Below are positions 1-11,882 of a stretch of 24,323 nucleotides of DNA, in pieces. The first letter of the stretch is position 1; each line of letters opens with the position of its first letter. The notes under the pieces were generated by a model. It did no database searches. It had not been told where the DNA came from and saw nothing but the letters and a program-made list of their open reading frames with translations. Made by a program: the position numbers and the translations under genes. The DNA lies in NCBI GenBank assembly GCA_003640385.1, contig RCAB01000719.1:1-24323 (forward strand), in the 5' to 3' direction. Origin of the DNA: Setaria digitata. Taxonomy: Eukaryota > Nematoda > Chromadorea > Rhabditida > Setariidae.

Positions 1-2
1 AT

Positions 3-3000
3 GTTGCCTTTCGCCCGGTATGTTGTATGAATAGTGATACTGTTATGCAAATTGGTTTACCCTTAACTGGTTTTCGAATGGCTGATGTAAGCTCGTTAAG
101 ATATTTCACTTTCAAAAAACTTATCCATCTTTGGTATCCTGATGAGAATCAGTTCATTTCTATTGACTCACTAGATATTGATGTAAGTTTATCTTATTTA
201 ATTATGTATTAATTTTGGTGAATTATTTTTCTTCCTCATTTTTTTTTCTTTTTTTTTTGTAAAATATTCGAAGCTTTTTTGATGCCTAATTAAGTTTAAG
301 TTGAGGTGGTCTAAAGATTGATTTTCTAGAATTTTTTTTTTTTTTTTTCTTTTTCGATATTATGCATATCGGCAGAAATATTTAAATGTTTAACTTTAAT
401 TTTATTAGTTAAGTTTATCGTTAATATACGAAAATAATTAAAGACATTTTTCATCTTGTATTAATTTTAGATTGATTTTCATCGCTTTCACAGTATGGCG
501 GAAAAGGGTTTAAATAGTGCTGATGTTGCTAAACGCTTAGCAGTTTATGGAAAGAATTTAATTAGTGTAAAATTCAAGCCATTACATGTTCTGCTATTTC
601 GCGAAGTTTTATCGCCTTTCTATATATTTCAGCTGTTCAGGTGTATACTTTTTTGCAGTATTTGTGATAAATTCACTTGAAAATCTCCATCAATAATTGA
701 TTCTAAAATTCCTACTATACTAATAAGAAGTTATTTGTAGTGTTGCGGTTTGGTTCTCGGATAATTATGAAATATATGCTAGCGTTATTGTTGCCATGTC
801 CTTGTTTTCCATATCAATGGATTTATATCAGACTAGAAGTCAAGAAAGGAAGTTGCGAAGCATGGTTAATTCTTCAGCATTCGTGGAGGTACTAAGAAAT
901 GATGGAAATCTTATGAAAATTAGTAGCGAAGAAGTAAGTTTTGATTTCTTCTTTAACTTACTAGTTTTCCCATTATTCTATATATTTTTAATAACTTATT
1001 AATTTCATTAATCAGTATGAAAAATATGTGAATTTTTTACTACCTGGTTACAGTTGGTACCTGGTGATGTCATTCTAATTCCTTCCAATGGATGTAATAT
1101 GCAGTGTGATGCCGTCTTGATTAATGGCACTGTAATTGTAAATGAATCAATGTTAACAGGGGAATCAGTTCCTGTAACCAAGGTTAGTACTAGTTGAATT
1201 ACTTGAATTTGTGGTCATCATGTTAATTATTCATTTATTTGATATTCTATTCTATTTTTTAGGCTGCCCTACCTGATACTGATGATGAATTCTCAGTTTT
1301 TTCGTTAAAGAAACATTCCAGACATACACTATTTTGTGGTACCCAAGTACTTCAGACACGTTATTATGCGGGGAAAAGTGTAAAGGTTGGTAATATTCCA
1401 GAAGTAGATGTTGTTTCTTTTTTTTTTTTTTTTTTTTTTTTAAAGATGAATTTCTCCTATATATGATACAAATTCATGTGCTTCTTAGGACTAAATTACG
1501 TATTCCAGGCAGTTGTTCTCCGAACTGCTTATACAACGCTTAAAGGTCAATTAGTACGCTCAATAATGTATCCAAAGCCGGTAGATTTTCGTTTTACGAG
1601 AGATCTTTTCAAATTTGTTGGTTTTCTTGGATGTATTGCTTTTTGCGGCTTTTCATATACCATTGTGACAATGATTCTTCGTGGTACAGATGTGAGGAAA
1701 GTTATCGTGCGTGCATTGGATATTGTAACTGTAGTTGTACCTCCTGCTTTGCCCGGTAAGTAATAAAAAAATAAAAATAAAAAAGAAAGTGTTACAGAAC
1801 GAAAGGAATAATTGTGATCGTTATCTTAGAGCTGTTCATTGAAGAATTTAGAAGGGATTATTTACAAGATATGATTGCCTTGATGTAAACAAATTTAAGC
1901 TGCAATGAGTGTTGGAATATTAGCATCACAGATGCGTCTCCATCGAAAAAATATTTATTGCATTGCTCCTTCAACCATCAATACTTGCGGCTCAATAAAT
2001 GTTGTAAGTTTTAGGTTTATTATATTTGCATTACAGTTAATGAGTTTAAATTAATGTTTCATTACACGGCGTCTGCATTTTATTTTCAATATGCAGGTTT
2101 GTTTCGATAAGACTGGAACTCTGACAGAAGATGGTCTAGATTTCCATTCTGTTTGTCCCGTTGTACACAGTGATGGTAAGGAACCAATATTTGGACGTGA
2201 GTTTCCGTCATTAAATGTCAAGGAGATGTGGGATTATCGCAAGCTTGTTGAAGCAGTATCCACATGTCATAGTTTGACGCGGTTGGTCTCAATGCTTTCA
2301 TCAGAAAAATAAGCAAACAAAAAGCTAAGAAATTATATTGTATTCGACATTCTATCTAATGGTTCAAATAATTGATAATAATATTTTAAGCATTTTCAGC
2401 ATAAATGGTGTTCTTTGTGGGGATCCACTTGATTTAATTCTGTTCAAAGACACTGCCTGGAAACTAGATGAAACTATGAATTCGAGAATCGAAGAAACCG
2501 CACGATTTGATATCTTAGCTCCACCAGTTGTTCGGAGTGTTCCGGGTACTTGTGGTTGTGATCGCGAAATAGAGCTCGCTGTTTTAAGACAGTTCACTTT
2601 CAGGTACTGTTGTATCATCTTGTGGGAAAACTGTAATAATTTATCCATGTTGTAATATAGTATATTCTTAAACAGCTCATTGTAATTCGCACATTTTTGT
2701 TATTCTTTATCTTTATTATTATTGGAACTATACCGATAACTGTTTTTGAATTTGAAAAGCCTTTTGTTCATTTGAAATTTTTAGTTCCTCACTACAACGG
2801 ATGTCTGTCATTGTGCATGATCCGGAAGATGAATCACATGATATGACTTTGTACTGCAAAGGTGCTCCAGAAATGATAGCTTCTCTCTGTCAACCATCCA
2901 CCATTCCCACCAATTACAGCGTTTGTTCATTTGAATCTCTATTTGTTTCGCATCCAGCAGGAGCTGTTATTGATATTCTTAAAGGATTTCTTTTTCTACT

Positions 3001-3112
3001 CTCTTCTCATTTTTCATTAATGCAACTTTTTTGTTTTTGACATTAGAGTTTTTTTTTTTTGATCTAATACTTAACAATATTGTTCATTATGAATTCGATA
3101 GAAACAACTGAT

Positions 3113-3146
<34 letters not shown>

Positions 3147-4861
3147 ATTGAAGTAATTTTAGTGTGGATTAACCAATGTATTGTTTTTCTTTTGGAACAT
3201 AACTAATTTTAAGATTGTTCCAAACTTCTTGGTGTGACTCCTTGAAACCCTCTGCTGATTGTTTCGTTTAGTTACTGCCGCTATTACATAGGTGATGCTT
3301 TATAGAATGTCGTTAACGATTACGCACAACATGGATATCGGTTGATTGCAGTTGCTTATAAAAAGCTCCATATCAGTTTCCCCAAGTCACAGAGAGTGAA
3401 TAGAGAACAAGTTTGTTTTTATTGGATGTTGAATGATTATGGATTTTATGAAATCATTTTTTTTTTCCTTCTTTTCATGAAGGCTTTTACATTTTTTGTT
3501 TGTTTGATGAGAATGAATTGTTTTAGGTAGAGAATGAACTAACATTACTGGGTCTAGTGACAATGGAAAATCGACTAAAGTCGCAAACAGTGGGTGTTAT
3601 TCACCAACTGAATAAGTAAAGTTTATTTAATTCATCTGGAGTTTCTTTAAAAAAAAATCTGTAATCTTCAATTAACTTTCTAAAGTTAGATGCGGATAAA
3701 AATTTCAGAGCCCACATTCGAACTGTCATGGTCACTGGCGATAACATACTTACAGCGCTCAGTGTGGCTCGTGAATGTGGAATTATACAGCCTATAAAAA
3801 GAGCCTATATTGTAGAATGTGGCAATCAAAATTCTCCAAATTCGAGGATTCCTCTTTTGTTGAGACAGGTTTGAGACCTGTCGATGGTTTTGTGATGCTT
3901 ATCGCATAATCTTTCGATATTAAAATGAAGCAACGTTGAGCTAAATTTGATGTTACTTAATACACCCCCTTTTTTGATTATATTACTGTCAAAAATTTAT
4001 GGTAATTGATTTTCCTTTTGTTCAGTTGAATCACTTTTCTCCAGGCTGCTTCTTCGTCAGAAGACCTTCTGGATGATTCGTCATCAGTTTATGATATGGA
4101 GTTGAGTAGTTTTATAGATCCTACCTATCAGCTTTCTGTGTCTGGTTAGTATTGATTACTAAAAATTTGATCTTTTAAAGCAGTTGAAATTATTCATCAC
4201 TTGAAGGGATTATTTTTAAACTTTCACAATCTGAAATACTTATCCAGGAATTAAGAAAGCTGCTGCCTACAGGTCCAACATTTGAAGTTATTTGTCGTGA
4301 ATATCCTGAGCTGTTGCTCAAGTTTGTGACTGTTTGCGATGTGTTTGCACGCATGTCACCCGAACAGAAGCAGATGCTGGTAAACAAACTTCAGGAAGTG
4401 GACTATACCGTGGCAATGTGTGGTGATGGAGCGAACGACTGTGCGGCTCTGAAGGTCGCTGTTCGTTGGTTTTGTTTTATCTTTTGGTTTATATAGTATT
4501 GCGAAAAGAATCATTTGAATTTCTAATCTCTCTTTGAGTTCTACAGTTAGATTCTTTAGTTGAATGCTTTTAAATCATGAACTTAAAATTAAATAGTTCA
4601 ATAAGGTTTTTTTTTTTCTTTTAATCCTACAAAGGATATTAATGTTATCATCATGAAAGTTGGAAAATTAAATTAATTATATAGAGTTTTTAGGCAGCTC
4701 ATGCAGGTATATCTTTATCTGAAGCAGAAGCATCAATTGCAGCACCATTTACTTCGCGTGTTCCGGATATTCGTTGTGTTCCAATGATTATCCGTGAAGG
4801 TATTACATTTTATTTATCATAACATTCTCATCCACAATTATCAATATATATATGTCATTAC

Positions 4862-4892
<31 letters not shown>

Positions 4893-6488
4893 CAGGCCGA
4901 GCTGCTTTGGTAACTTCATTTGGAATTTTCAAGTATATGGCAAGCTATTCATTAACTCAGTTTACTTCAGTCGTTTTGCTTTATTGGCTTACTACAAATC
5001 TTACAGATTTTCAGGTTGTTTTTGTTCTAACTTATGTCACTATAATGACGGCTAAACTCAATTAACACGTGTATTTTCTGTCGAAATCAGTGCAGTAAGT
5101 TTTATTGTGCTCTTATTTTCAGTTTCTTTTCATCGATTTGTTTCTGGTAACAGCAGTAGCTGCATGTTTTGGATATACTCCACCGTGTCAGAAGCTTGCA
5201 GTCTCACCACCACCAACAAAACTACTTTCTTTTGCTTCACTGCTTTCAGTAGTGGGACAGCTATTAATTGTTTTCATTTTTCAAGTTAGTTTTTGTTTTT
5301 TTCTTTATTCATAGGGCGTTGTAATATGAACAGGAAGGCATATTATGGTTGAATGTTAATTTGTACAAGAACTAAGTTTGATACTTATTTTTCAGCTCGA
5401 TAATAATATATTTTATCTCCTCTAGTTAAAAGTTACTAGAAAGGGAGAAGAGATTCATGTGACTGATTCCGCATCAGTAATTGTTTCAGTTGTCCGTTTT
5501 CATCTACACTGCAGCACAACCATGGTTTGTGCCTTATTCAACACCAGTTGGATCTGAAACTGAGGATAAAAGAAGCATGCAAGTAAGCTTTTCTATATCA
5601 TCTATGTCCTAGAGTGATTAGCTTCTTTTTATATGAAAATTTAAATACTTATTGTAAATGAGAGACCGATTTGCAGGGAACAGCAGTATTTTGTTTATCC
5701 TCTTTTCAATATTTAACTTTGGCAGTCATTTATAGCAGGGGACCTCCTTATCGTAAAACAATTTTCAGCAACATTCCTCTTTGTACCTGCCTCGGTTAGT
5801 GCAGTGTTATTTTATAATTTACATATTGATAATTCAGTTATTTATTTATTTACATATTTGCTGCAGAAATTCAGAAAACCATCTTCAAAAATATTTGATT
5901 AACTGAATTGTCTCTTTTCTTTCCAGTTATATTAATTTTCACCTGTGTGTGGCTCACAATTAGTCCTCCATATTTTGTGGCTAAGCACATGGAATATGAT
6001 CCACTTCCGGAGCTTGGTTATCGAATTTTCATACTTATTGTTGCTTTCAATTACATTTTATGCTCCTATTTATATGAAACTGGAGTTATAGAGTATCTGA
6101 TTCTTACAGTCCGTGAAAAGTAAGTACCTTAAGTACTTTTCATGTTCTGCAGAGTAAAGAGACTTTATTGGAAGTTGTTTGAGAGTGGAGAATGGAGGGA
6201 TTTTGACTTGAAATATATTTTTCTGCTTCATGTTTAATAGGAAAAATGTTTCTTCTACCTGGCGTTTTTATTTACATATAAATCCTTTGCTTTTTTTTGG
6301 TGACAACAGATGATAATGTGTTACAATTTAGGTGGCGTAGGAAACATTCTGTTGAGACAGATGCGTATTTGTTAAACAAGAATGAAAAAATTTTACGCTC
6401 GATTAGTAGCAGCCCAAGTTGGATTCCAAGCGCAGCAGAAGGAGAGAATGATCACTTTGGATTATATTCTTTTCCTCGTATTTTATAA
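3..6488 (+). CDS. P5B-type P-ATPase (ATP13A2/ATP13A3-like, nematode CATP-5/6/7 group), 5' partial
   Basis: Exons: 3-182, 471-640, 741-933, 1054-1182, 1263-1385, 1509-1755, 1900-2003, 2097-2281, 2400-2603, 2785-2920, 3306-3410, 3527-3615, 3709-3868, 4045-4144, 4207-4454, 4694-4799, 4896-5014, 5123-5284, 5490-5582, 5677-5794, 5927-6119, 6332-6488. All phases join, giving about 1106 residues. Family members have about 1150-1250, so roughly the first 100 residues, including the N-terminal membrane hairpin, lie off the left edge. Motifs by fragment residue: actuator TGES at 216; PPALP at 343, the TM4 signature that marks P5B against P5A; phosphorylated Asp in DKTGT at 386; nucleotide-binding KGAPE at 537; TGDN at 631; hinge GDGAND at 781. 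Six hydrophobic segments follow, as expected. Known P5B members are late-endosomal/lysosomal or plasma-membrane pumps, several exporting polyamines. Polyamine transport here is inference. All catalytic motifs are intact, so it should be active. The donor at 2921 (GTTTGT) and acceptor at 4206 (TTGAAG) are weak but needed for frame. Confidence 0.95.
2106..2120 (+). other. Catalytic DKTGT codons of the P5B ATPase
   Basis: These codons read DKTGT, preceded by VCF and followed by LTEDGLD. The first Asp is the residue phosphorylated by ATP in every P-type ATPase, and the TEDGLD tail is typical of P5 pumps. The motif lies ten codons into the exon that begins at 2097. Seen directly in the sequence; the role follows from the family. 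Confidence 0.95.
3115..3145 (+). repeat. (GA)n microsatellite in an ATPase intron
   Basis: About 31 nt of uninterrupted GA dinucleotide lie inside the 385-nt intron between the exons ending at 2920 and starting at 3306. It is the only long GA run in the window. No function is evident; it may vary in length between isolates. Confidence 0.97.
4864..4895 (+). repeat. T29 tract forming a splice-acceptor polypyrimidine run
   Basis: An uninterrupted run of 29 T is followed by CAG, and the next base opens the ATPase exon at 4896 in the right phase. Here the homopolymer is the acceptor's polypyrimidine tract. Similar tracts occur at 1418-1441 (T24), 22447-22471 (T25) and 23849-23876 (T28). Confidence 0.9.
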
Positions 6489-6805
6489 TCTTTATAAAAT
6501 ACTATGTGTTATCAACCAGGATACTTTTAACAACAACTAATTAGTCTGAATTACCGATCATGAATACGCTGTGAAGTAGCTGACTAAAGATTTATTTAAT
6601 GTTGCCCATATATTGTAATTTTAAATGTTGTAAAAGTCTTTTAGGAATTCTCTAGAGTTTGCTTGTAATATTTTTCTTTCACTTCTGATTATTTTTGTTT
6701 CCTTTTTAAATGCTCTTGAATAATGTTGCCTTGAATTTGTCTTAATCTTCCACGAAATTCGGGCACGATTATTACTGTAGAACAGGCATGCTTTCAGCCA
6801 TTTTC

Positions 6806-6890
6806 TTTTTTTTTTTTTTTTTTTTTCAGTGGCAAAAGAACGATGAGTTGATATTATTCCTTACTGGGAAAAAAAAAAAAAAAAAAAAAA
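6806..6890. repeat. Inverted repeat T21-CAGT / ACTG-GG-A22
   Basis: T21 at 6806-6826 plus CAGT is mirrored by ACTG, two extra G, and A22 at 6869-6890, leaving a loop of about 34 nt. The arms could pair over about 25 bp with a 2-nt bulge. Each strand therefore carries a poly-T run ending in CAG, the shape of the splice acceptors used in this window. The base pattern is seen directly; what it does is unknown. It lies 320 nt beyond the ATPase stop codon. Confidence 0.9.
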
Positions 6891-7668
6891 GGTCTAACGT
6901 TGTCGTTTTTCATTTTGCTTCAAAATTTATCTTTTTGTTGATAAATTCACAAGTGTAAAATTTTATTAGGAAGAAAACAGGAAAAGGAACTTTGGTAAGT
7001 TGACATCTGATCTAATTTATACTGTATTCTCGCTTACGTCAGTCATGTCTTTCCTAGTGGTTTAGGAACATTTCAGTCCGGTTCCCTGCCCATTTTAGGA
7101 ATGTTAAATTGTTTGGAACTGTCTAGTGTTTTGATTTATAGTCATTTTTGAATAATATATAATCCATCTGAAGAAATATTTTCTCTGTTTTACTAAATGG
7201 AAGGGTATATGGCATCTTTTGCAATTGAATCTTGTCTTCTAAGCATCGACAATAAAAGCCACGTACTTCTTGCACACCTTTTTCTGAAGTTCATATAATT
7301 CGTGTTTCAATATTACAAATGATTCTGGAGCAATAATTTATCATTGCAAAGGTGTTGTTTGTGCGGTTGGTTCGGGCGACAACATACATATCATTGCTGT
7401 CCTTTTCTGTGGGTGCCTTTTTTCTCCAAAGAACGAAAAAATTTGTTGCCTGAAGCTACAACAGTTTCTTCGTTCCACATTCTTTTCGTCGATTGTGCTG
7501 TGCAACTGCTGAATTTCTTAATTATCATAGCAGAGAGTACACGCGTAATTAATGGTTAAGCTACATCACATCCAGAATTTGTACGGTGTACAATCGTAGG
7601 ATGAGTCACCGAATTATCGCCAACATTAAGATAATTGATCACTGCTGGTCAGTTGTGAATTAAAACAC

Positions 7669-7684
7669 GTGTGTGTGTGTGTGT
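7669..7684 (+). repeat. (GT)8 microsatellite
   Basis: Eight GT units occur in the convergent intergenic region. They are too short to suggest a specific role. Confidence 0.95.
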
Positions 7685-8228
7685 AATCAATCATTTCATG
7701 GTTTTTGTAGAGAAAGCAACACCTATTTGTGAAATAAACGCGATGAACACGTACAAACAGTCGCAATCAAATGTGGCGTATGGGTAGAAAATGGAGAGTG
7801 TTAGGAATTTACAAGACCACATGACTGATGACTGCATTTCCTGTTGGAGTTCTCAAGCAGCACAGTTGCAATAAATTAAGGTTGTGATGCGCAACGTCAA
7901 CAAATGGGATACCGGGCTGTAAAGTGTGTTTTTTTATCAGGCTATCAAGATACTTAATGTTTGCCGTTCGACACACCATGATAATAAATGTAGTCTGGTA
8001 CTACACAACAGCTCTAAATAATCTGCATTTGATGGCAATACGCAAATTGGCAAACTGTATGAGTGCAAAAGCATATAGACAGTCAAAATCTTTCCGGCAA
8101 ACAGGTTCATTTCCATACTATAAGGAGAAGAGAGGATGACTGCACTTTTCGAATGTTTCCAAACAATCGTTTGCTTTTCTTACTTTTGAAACAACACTGT
8201 CGAAGTTTTAATATAGGAATATACGCTG

Positions 8229-8283
8229 AGATAATTTCCGGAGACCAGAAATAGGTTATGAAATTATCTGAGAGATAATTTCA
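8229..8283. repeat. 11-bp perfect hairpin with a third copy of its arm upstream
   Basis: The arms at 8259-8269 (TGAAATTATCT) and 8273-8283 (AGATAATTTCA) are exact reverse complements separated by only 3 nt (GAG). A further direct copy of AGATAATTTC-like sequence lies at about 8229-8238. The element sits between the 3' ends of two convergent genes. It might be a relic of a short inverted-repeat element or an RNA hairpin; neither is shown. Confidence 0.85.
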
Positions 8284-8412
8284 AGAAGATATTATAAACA
8301 AAGCCTGGTTCATTTAAAGAATCACCGTGAGGAAAATATGTGACGAATCCTTAACTAAACGTTAAAACCTGTAGCAAGATCTAAAATCGAATCCCTAGTA
8401 ATATAACGACAA

Positions 8413-8432
8413 CGCAAGCTAACATGCTTGCG
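8413..8432. repeat. 7-bp perfect hairpin, 6-nt loop
   Basis: CGCAAGC at 8413-8419 and GCTTGCG at 8426-8432 are exact reverse complements flanking TAACAT. The stem is GC-rich against an AT-rich background. No poly-T tail follows, so it does not resemble a Pol III terminator. Confidence 0.8.
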
Positions 8433-9007
8433 AAGAATCGCGTATAACTGATTCGACTATTCATCGGTTCATTCATAGTGAAATACAAAGTCTTAATTTA
8501 CTGTATAAGCAAACTGATATCATGGAAAAAGTGGAAATTGTTTTTTTTTTTTTTAACAATCTGGGAAAGAGAAAAAGCCCATAGAAATTAATGATGAATA
8601 CTTTCTCTTAAATATTTAAGGAGATTCAACTGAATAATTTAGAAAATACTTGGTATTAATAGTTTTAATTCAAAGAATCTATCAAAATAACATGCTACTT
8701 CATGATGATTTTCCGGAGTGAGAGGAAATTTGTAAAAAGCTCATACAATACTTCAACAAAGGAGAGCAGAAAAAACATAAAACAATGAGAAATTACGAGA
8801 ATAGAATTGGATGATGAGATCCAACTATTTATCGTATTTATGATATGAAGTTTACTGTTCCTACTACATACATACATGTGTATGTTGTACTAAAAGCAAC
8901 TTAATTTAATCATACCAATAGTCAAATAACAACGTTATGATAAAAAATAGAGTATAACAAACAGTGTCATGTTGAGGATCAGTAAACTACATCACGAAGA
9001 ACTGTGC

Positions 9008-11856
9008 TCATGATTCCTTCGAATCGTCCACTACCATAAACAATTTTTGAATAAGTTTGGTTATCAATTCTGCAATGTCATTCAATTCATCACGTTATTT
9101 ATTGAGCTAGTAGAAAAAAAAAAAAAAAACTAATTCAAAAAAAAGAAAGCGATGACTCAAAAACAAAAAGAATTCCTAACACGTCAAGGCTAAAATGTAG
9201 GCTAATTTGCTCAAACAAAATGTACGAAAGTGTAAAAGGAAATAAACAGCGAATTACCTGAAATCGTCACAAGGAATTTTGGCTTATTTTTCCATGCCAC
9301 AAATAAAAAATATACAGGGACTGCAGTAAGCATGATACCGAGACCAACTGCTAAAAAAAACAATCAATTTCTTTTCAAATCCAGAAGACAATTAAATCAC
9401 CAAAAAGATCGTATACAGAATAAAATAAAAGGAGAAAAAAGATGCCATTTTTATTGTATAAAAAAAAAAAAAGAAAATAAACCTGTATCTTTCGGTGAAC
9501 CAATGATGGGAACAATGACTAAAGCAACGCAGCCAAGGAAGAAAATTATCGGGAAGAAAAGGTTGACCTGAAGAAAATAAATTACACTAATGAAACAGAA
9601 AAATAGCAGAAATTTCTAAACCCTGAAACACTAACCTTTATAGGTCTTTCAGCATTCGGCATTTCCTTCCTCAACCAAAAGAGCGCTGCAATGACACAGG
9701 CAATAGCTAACCAATAAACTATTTGGATATAATTAATAAGTGAAAAAACATTGTCGGATAAAATAAGGTAAGCTATAGAGAGCAATCCCTGAAATATTCA
9801 AAATTATATATGCTGTATAAATTCAAACTTCGTATTACTTAATATCATTTAGCAAATCTCGAATTTGCATGAAACATGAAGTCAGTAATCAAAATATAAA
9901 AAAGTCGCAAACCGTGAAAATGACTGCAGGAATTGGTGTCCGAGTATTTTTATTGATCATTGTCAAAACCAGTGGCATATGCCCTTCTCGTGCACCAACG
10001 TAGAATAATCTAAAAATTAAATCGATCAGAGGAAATCAGAATTTCCGAAGATCACAACGATTTTATCACAAGTTAATTTTAAAACCTCGATGAAGTGAAA
10101 ATTACTCCATTTGCTGAACCGACTGTTGAACATGCAACAAATATAGGCATTACAAAGGCAAGTGGTCCGTACATTTTGTTAGCAAATTCCTAGAAGAAAA
10201 AAAAATCAGCGAGAAAAAAAGAAAAGAAAAAAAAAAAAAGAAAAAATATAAACATTACTCACTACAGCAACAGCTGGACTACTTAGCATTTCATCGGGTG
10301 TGATCACCGTATAAAGAGCAACATTTGTTAACGTATAAACCACCGTACACACAGTACATGATATGGCAATTGCCAATGGTAAATTGCTAAAATAATTTTT
10401 GGATGTCAGGAACCGTTAGTTATATTGGACAAAGAATATTTTTTTAACAGCATACTAATGTTAAAGTTGAAGAAATGACGAATAAAAGGAGCAGTAAATA
10501 GATAAATGAGCCACACTAATTAAAGTAACAGTATATTTATATGTTTGAAAATGCCATTTACATATTAAAAACTTCTAATAGAATTACATTATAGTTAAGA
10601 GAAACTACCGTGTGGGATTCTGTAACTCTTCAACGATGAAATTTAGATAATTCCATCCCTGATATGCAAAGAGACCAGAATAGAATGCAAGCGATATAGT
10701 TCCAATATCAGGCGTTGTATTCTCGAATATATTTTCGAATGATTCTCTGTACTGCGGCTTCCCTATAACGGCACACATATATAAGAGAATACAGTCGAAT
10801 ATTATCAATCCAACTCCAGGTAAAATATTTATGCTATGCTATAATTATTTTAGACGCGAAAGTAAAATAAAATAAAAAAGACATTTGAGAGAAGAAATTA
10901 CCTGATATTAACAATATTGCACCTGTACCAATTATCAAACACAATGCAAAAAGTTTTGCAACAGTGAAGAAATCCTGCACAAATGTAGCTAACCGTATCG
11001 ATATGCAATTTATAGCCGTTAGAATTACTGCAACAAAAAAAAACCAATTGAACATTATATTGAATTAAGTTGAAAGAAGATCCAAAAAAAAAAAAAAAAA
11101 AAAAAAAAAAACCACAATTATCTTGCAATAATAAAATAAAAATATTTCCGCAAAAATCTACCGAGCAAAATAATTGCAAGTAATGCCAGAAGTCCGCCAG
11201 GTGGTTCACAGTTCGGGTAAAACGGTCGTAGCATATATATCGCAAAAGTCAACGCTACAACTGTACATGTACACGGTCTGCAACCATATATAAATAAAAA
11301 TAAAAATTCACAGCAAAAAAAATGAAACTCAAATTATTTTCAACCGCAAACACCTTTACCTCACTACTATAGCTTCAACCCAAAGACGCACGAAAGCCAA
11401 AAACGGCCCGAATGATTCCATGATATATGCGTAGTCACCACCTGACTTATGAATCAGAGTACCCAGTTCGGCATAACAGTATGCGCCAACTGCAGCAAAA
11501 ATACCGCAAGCCACCCACACAATCAGCGAAACTCCAACACTTCCTGCTTCTAAAATGCAAAATACTTGTCACTGAAGTGAAAAATAAGAATCGATATAGA
11601 GAAGAAAATTTTCGTACCATCGTTCATTCCTCCTTCTTTATTGTGTCAAAAAAAAGAAAAAAAAAATCTAGACAAGTCCTTACTTAATTTTTAGGAAAGA
11701 CTTTCAGTACGTACTTTCCTGAACACCTGTCGGAGATACGAATATTCCAGATCCAATGATACAACCCACGATTATAGAAACACCATTAAATAGTGTTAAC
11801 GATTTTGCCAGGCCAACATTGTCATCCTTGAGAGAAGCACCATCTTTTGAGCCCAT
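9008..11856 (-). CDS. SLC7 LAT-type amino-acid exchanger light chain (nematode AAT family), complete
   Basis: Minus-strand exons in transcript order: 11856-11715, 11549-11360, 11277-11162, 11027-10902, 10762-10609, 10386-10263, 10189-10086, 10009-9913, 9788-9636, 9567-9483, 9350-9258, 9069-9008. They total 1446 nt, or 481 residues, the usual LAT length, with 12 hydrophobic segments. The TM1 unwound motif GSGIF follows an N-tail of about 20 residues. TM6 reads [14 protein letters not shown]; its Phe223 matches the substrate-gating Phe of human LAT1, while Gln226 stands where LAT1 has Gly. Cys134, in the loop after TM3 (YPNCEPP), matches the Cys that bonds to the 4F2hc/SLC3 heavy chain. The family exchanges neutral amino acids at the plasma membrane. 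The exon-5 start at 10762 was preferred to an upstream acceptor because it keeps family spacing. The ATG is 7-8 nt after a T-rich acceptor. It may match AAT-1 or AAT-3; orthology is unresolved. Confidence 0.94.
11084..11111 (-). repeat. A28 on plus (T28 in the sense of the minus-strand exchanger gene)
   Basis: The run lies in the intron between exchanger exons 11277-11162 and 11027-10902. Read in the direction of transcription it is poly-T, like the intronic tracts of the plus-strand genes. It is about 56 nt before the acceptor of the next exon. Confidence 0.9.
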
Positions 11857-11860
11857 TTCA

Positions 11861-11882
11861 CTGCTAATAAAAAAAAAAAAAA
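11861..11882 (-). promoter_or_regulatory. Candidate trans- or cis-splice acceptor just upstream of the exchanger start codon
   Basis: On the minus strand T14 is followed by ATTAGCAG, and the ATG comes 4-7 nt later. This short spacing is typical of nematode spliced-leader addition sites. Cis-splicing from a non-coding 5' exon is the alternative: another acceptor-like CTGTTATTGCAG ends at about 12030 on the same strand. Confidence 0.5.

Larger units (their letters stand above)
6489..9007. other. Convergent 3' intergenic region between the ATPase and the amino-acid exchanger
   Basis: No supportable coding exon was found on either strand; the short open frames here show no family resemblance or splice-consistent extension. 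It must hold the 3' UTRs of both flanking genes. An AATAAA at 7251-7256 could serve the ATPase, but it is 760 nt past the stop, so this is weak. I saw no clear AATAAA for the exchanger on the minus strand nearby. Structural elements (a poly-T/poly-A inverted repeat, a GT run and two hairpins) are listed separately. Confidence 0.75.

Noticed and set aside
494..640. ATPase exon starting at 494 after CTTTCACAG, with an apparent ATG at 495 as gene start.
   Set aside because: That acceptor breaks the phase with the previous exon. The acceptor at 470 keeps the frame and supplies the family residues before the ATG codon, which is internal.
7344..8254. Short plus-strand open frames in the convergent region.
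   Set aside because: Biased, unrecognisable peptides with no splice-linked neighbours; treated as chance frames in 3' UTR or intergenic DNA.
10763..10826. Exchanger exon 5 extended upstream to an acceptor near 10826, adding about 20 residues.
   Set aside because: The frame allows it, but it lengthens the TM5-TM6 region beyond the LAT family; the start at 10762 matches family spacing.
11427..11687. Plus-strand frame of 86 codons across exchanger exon 2.
   Set aside because: It is the antisense shadow of a well-supported minus-strand exon.
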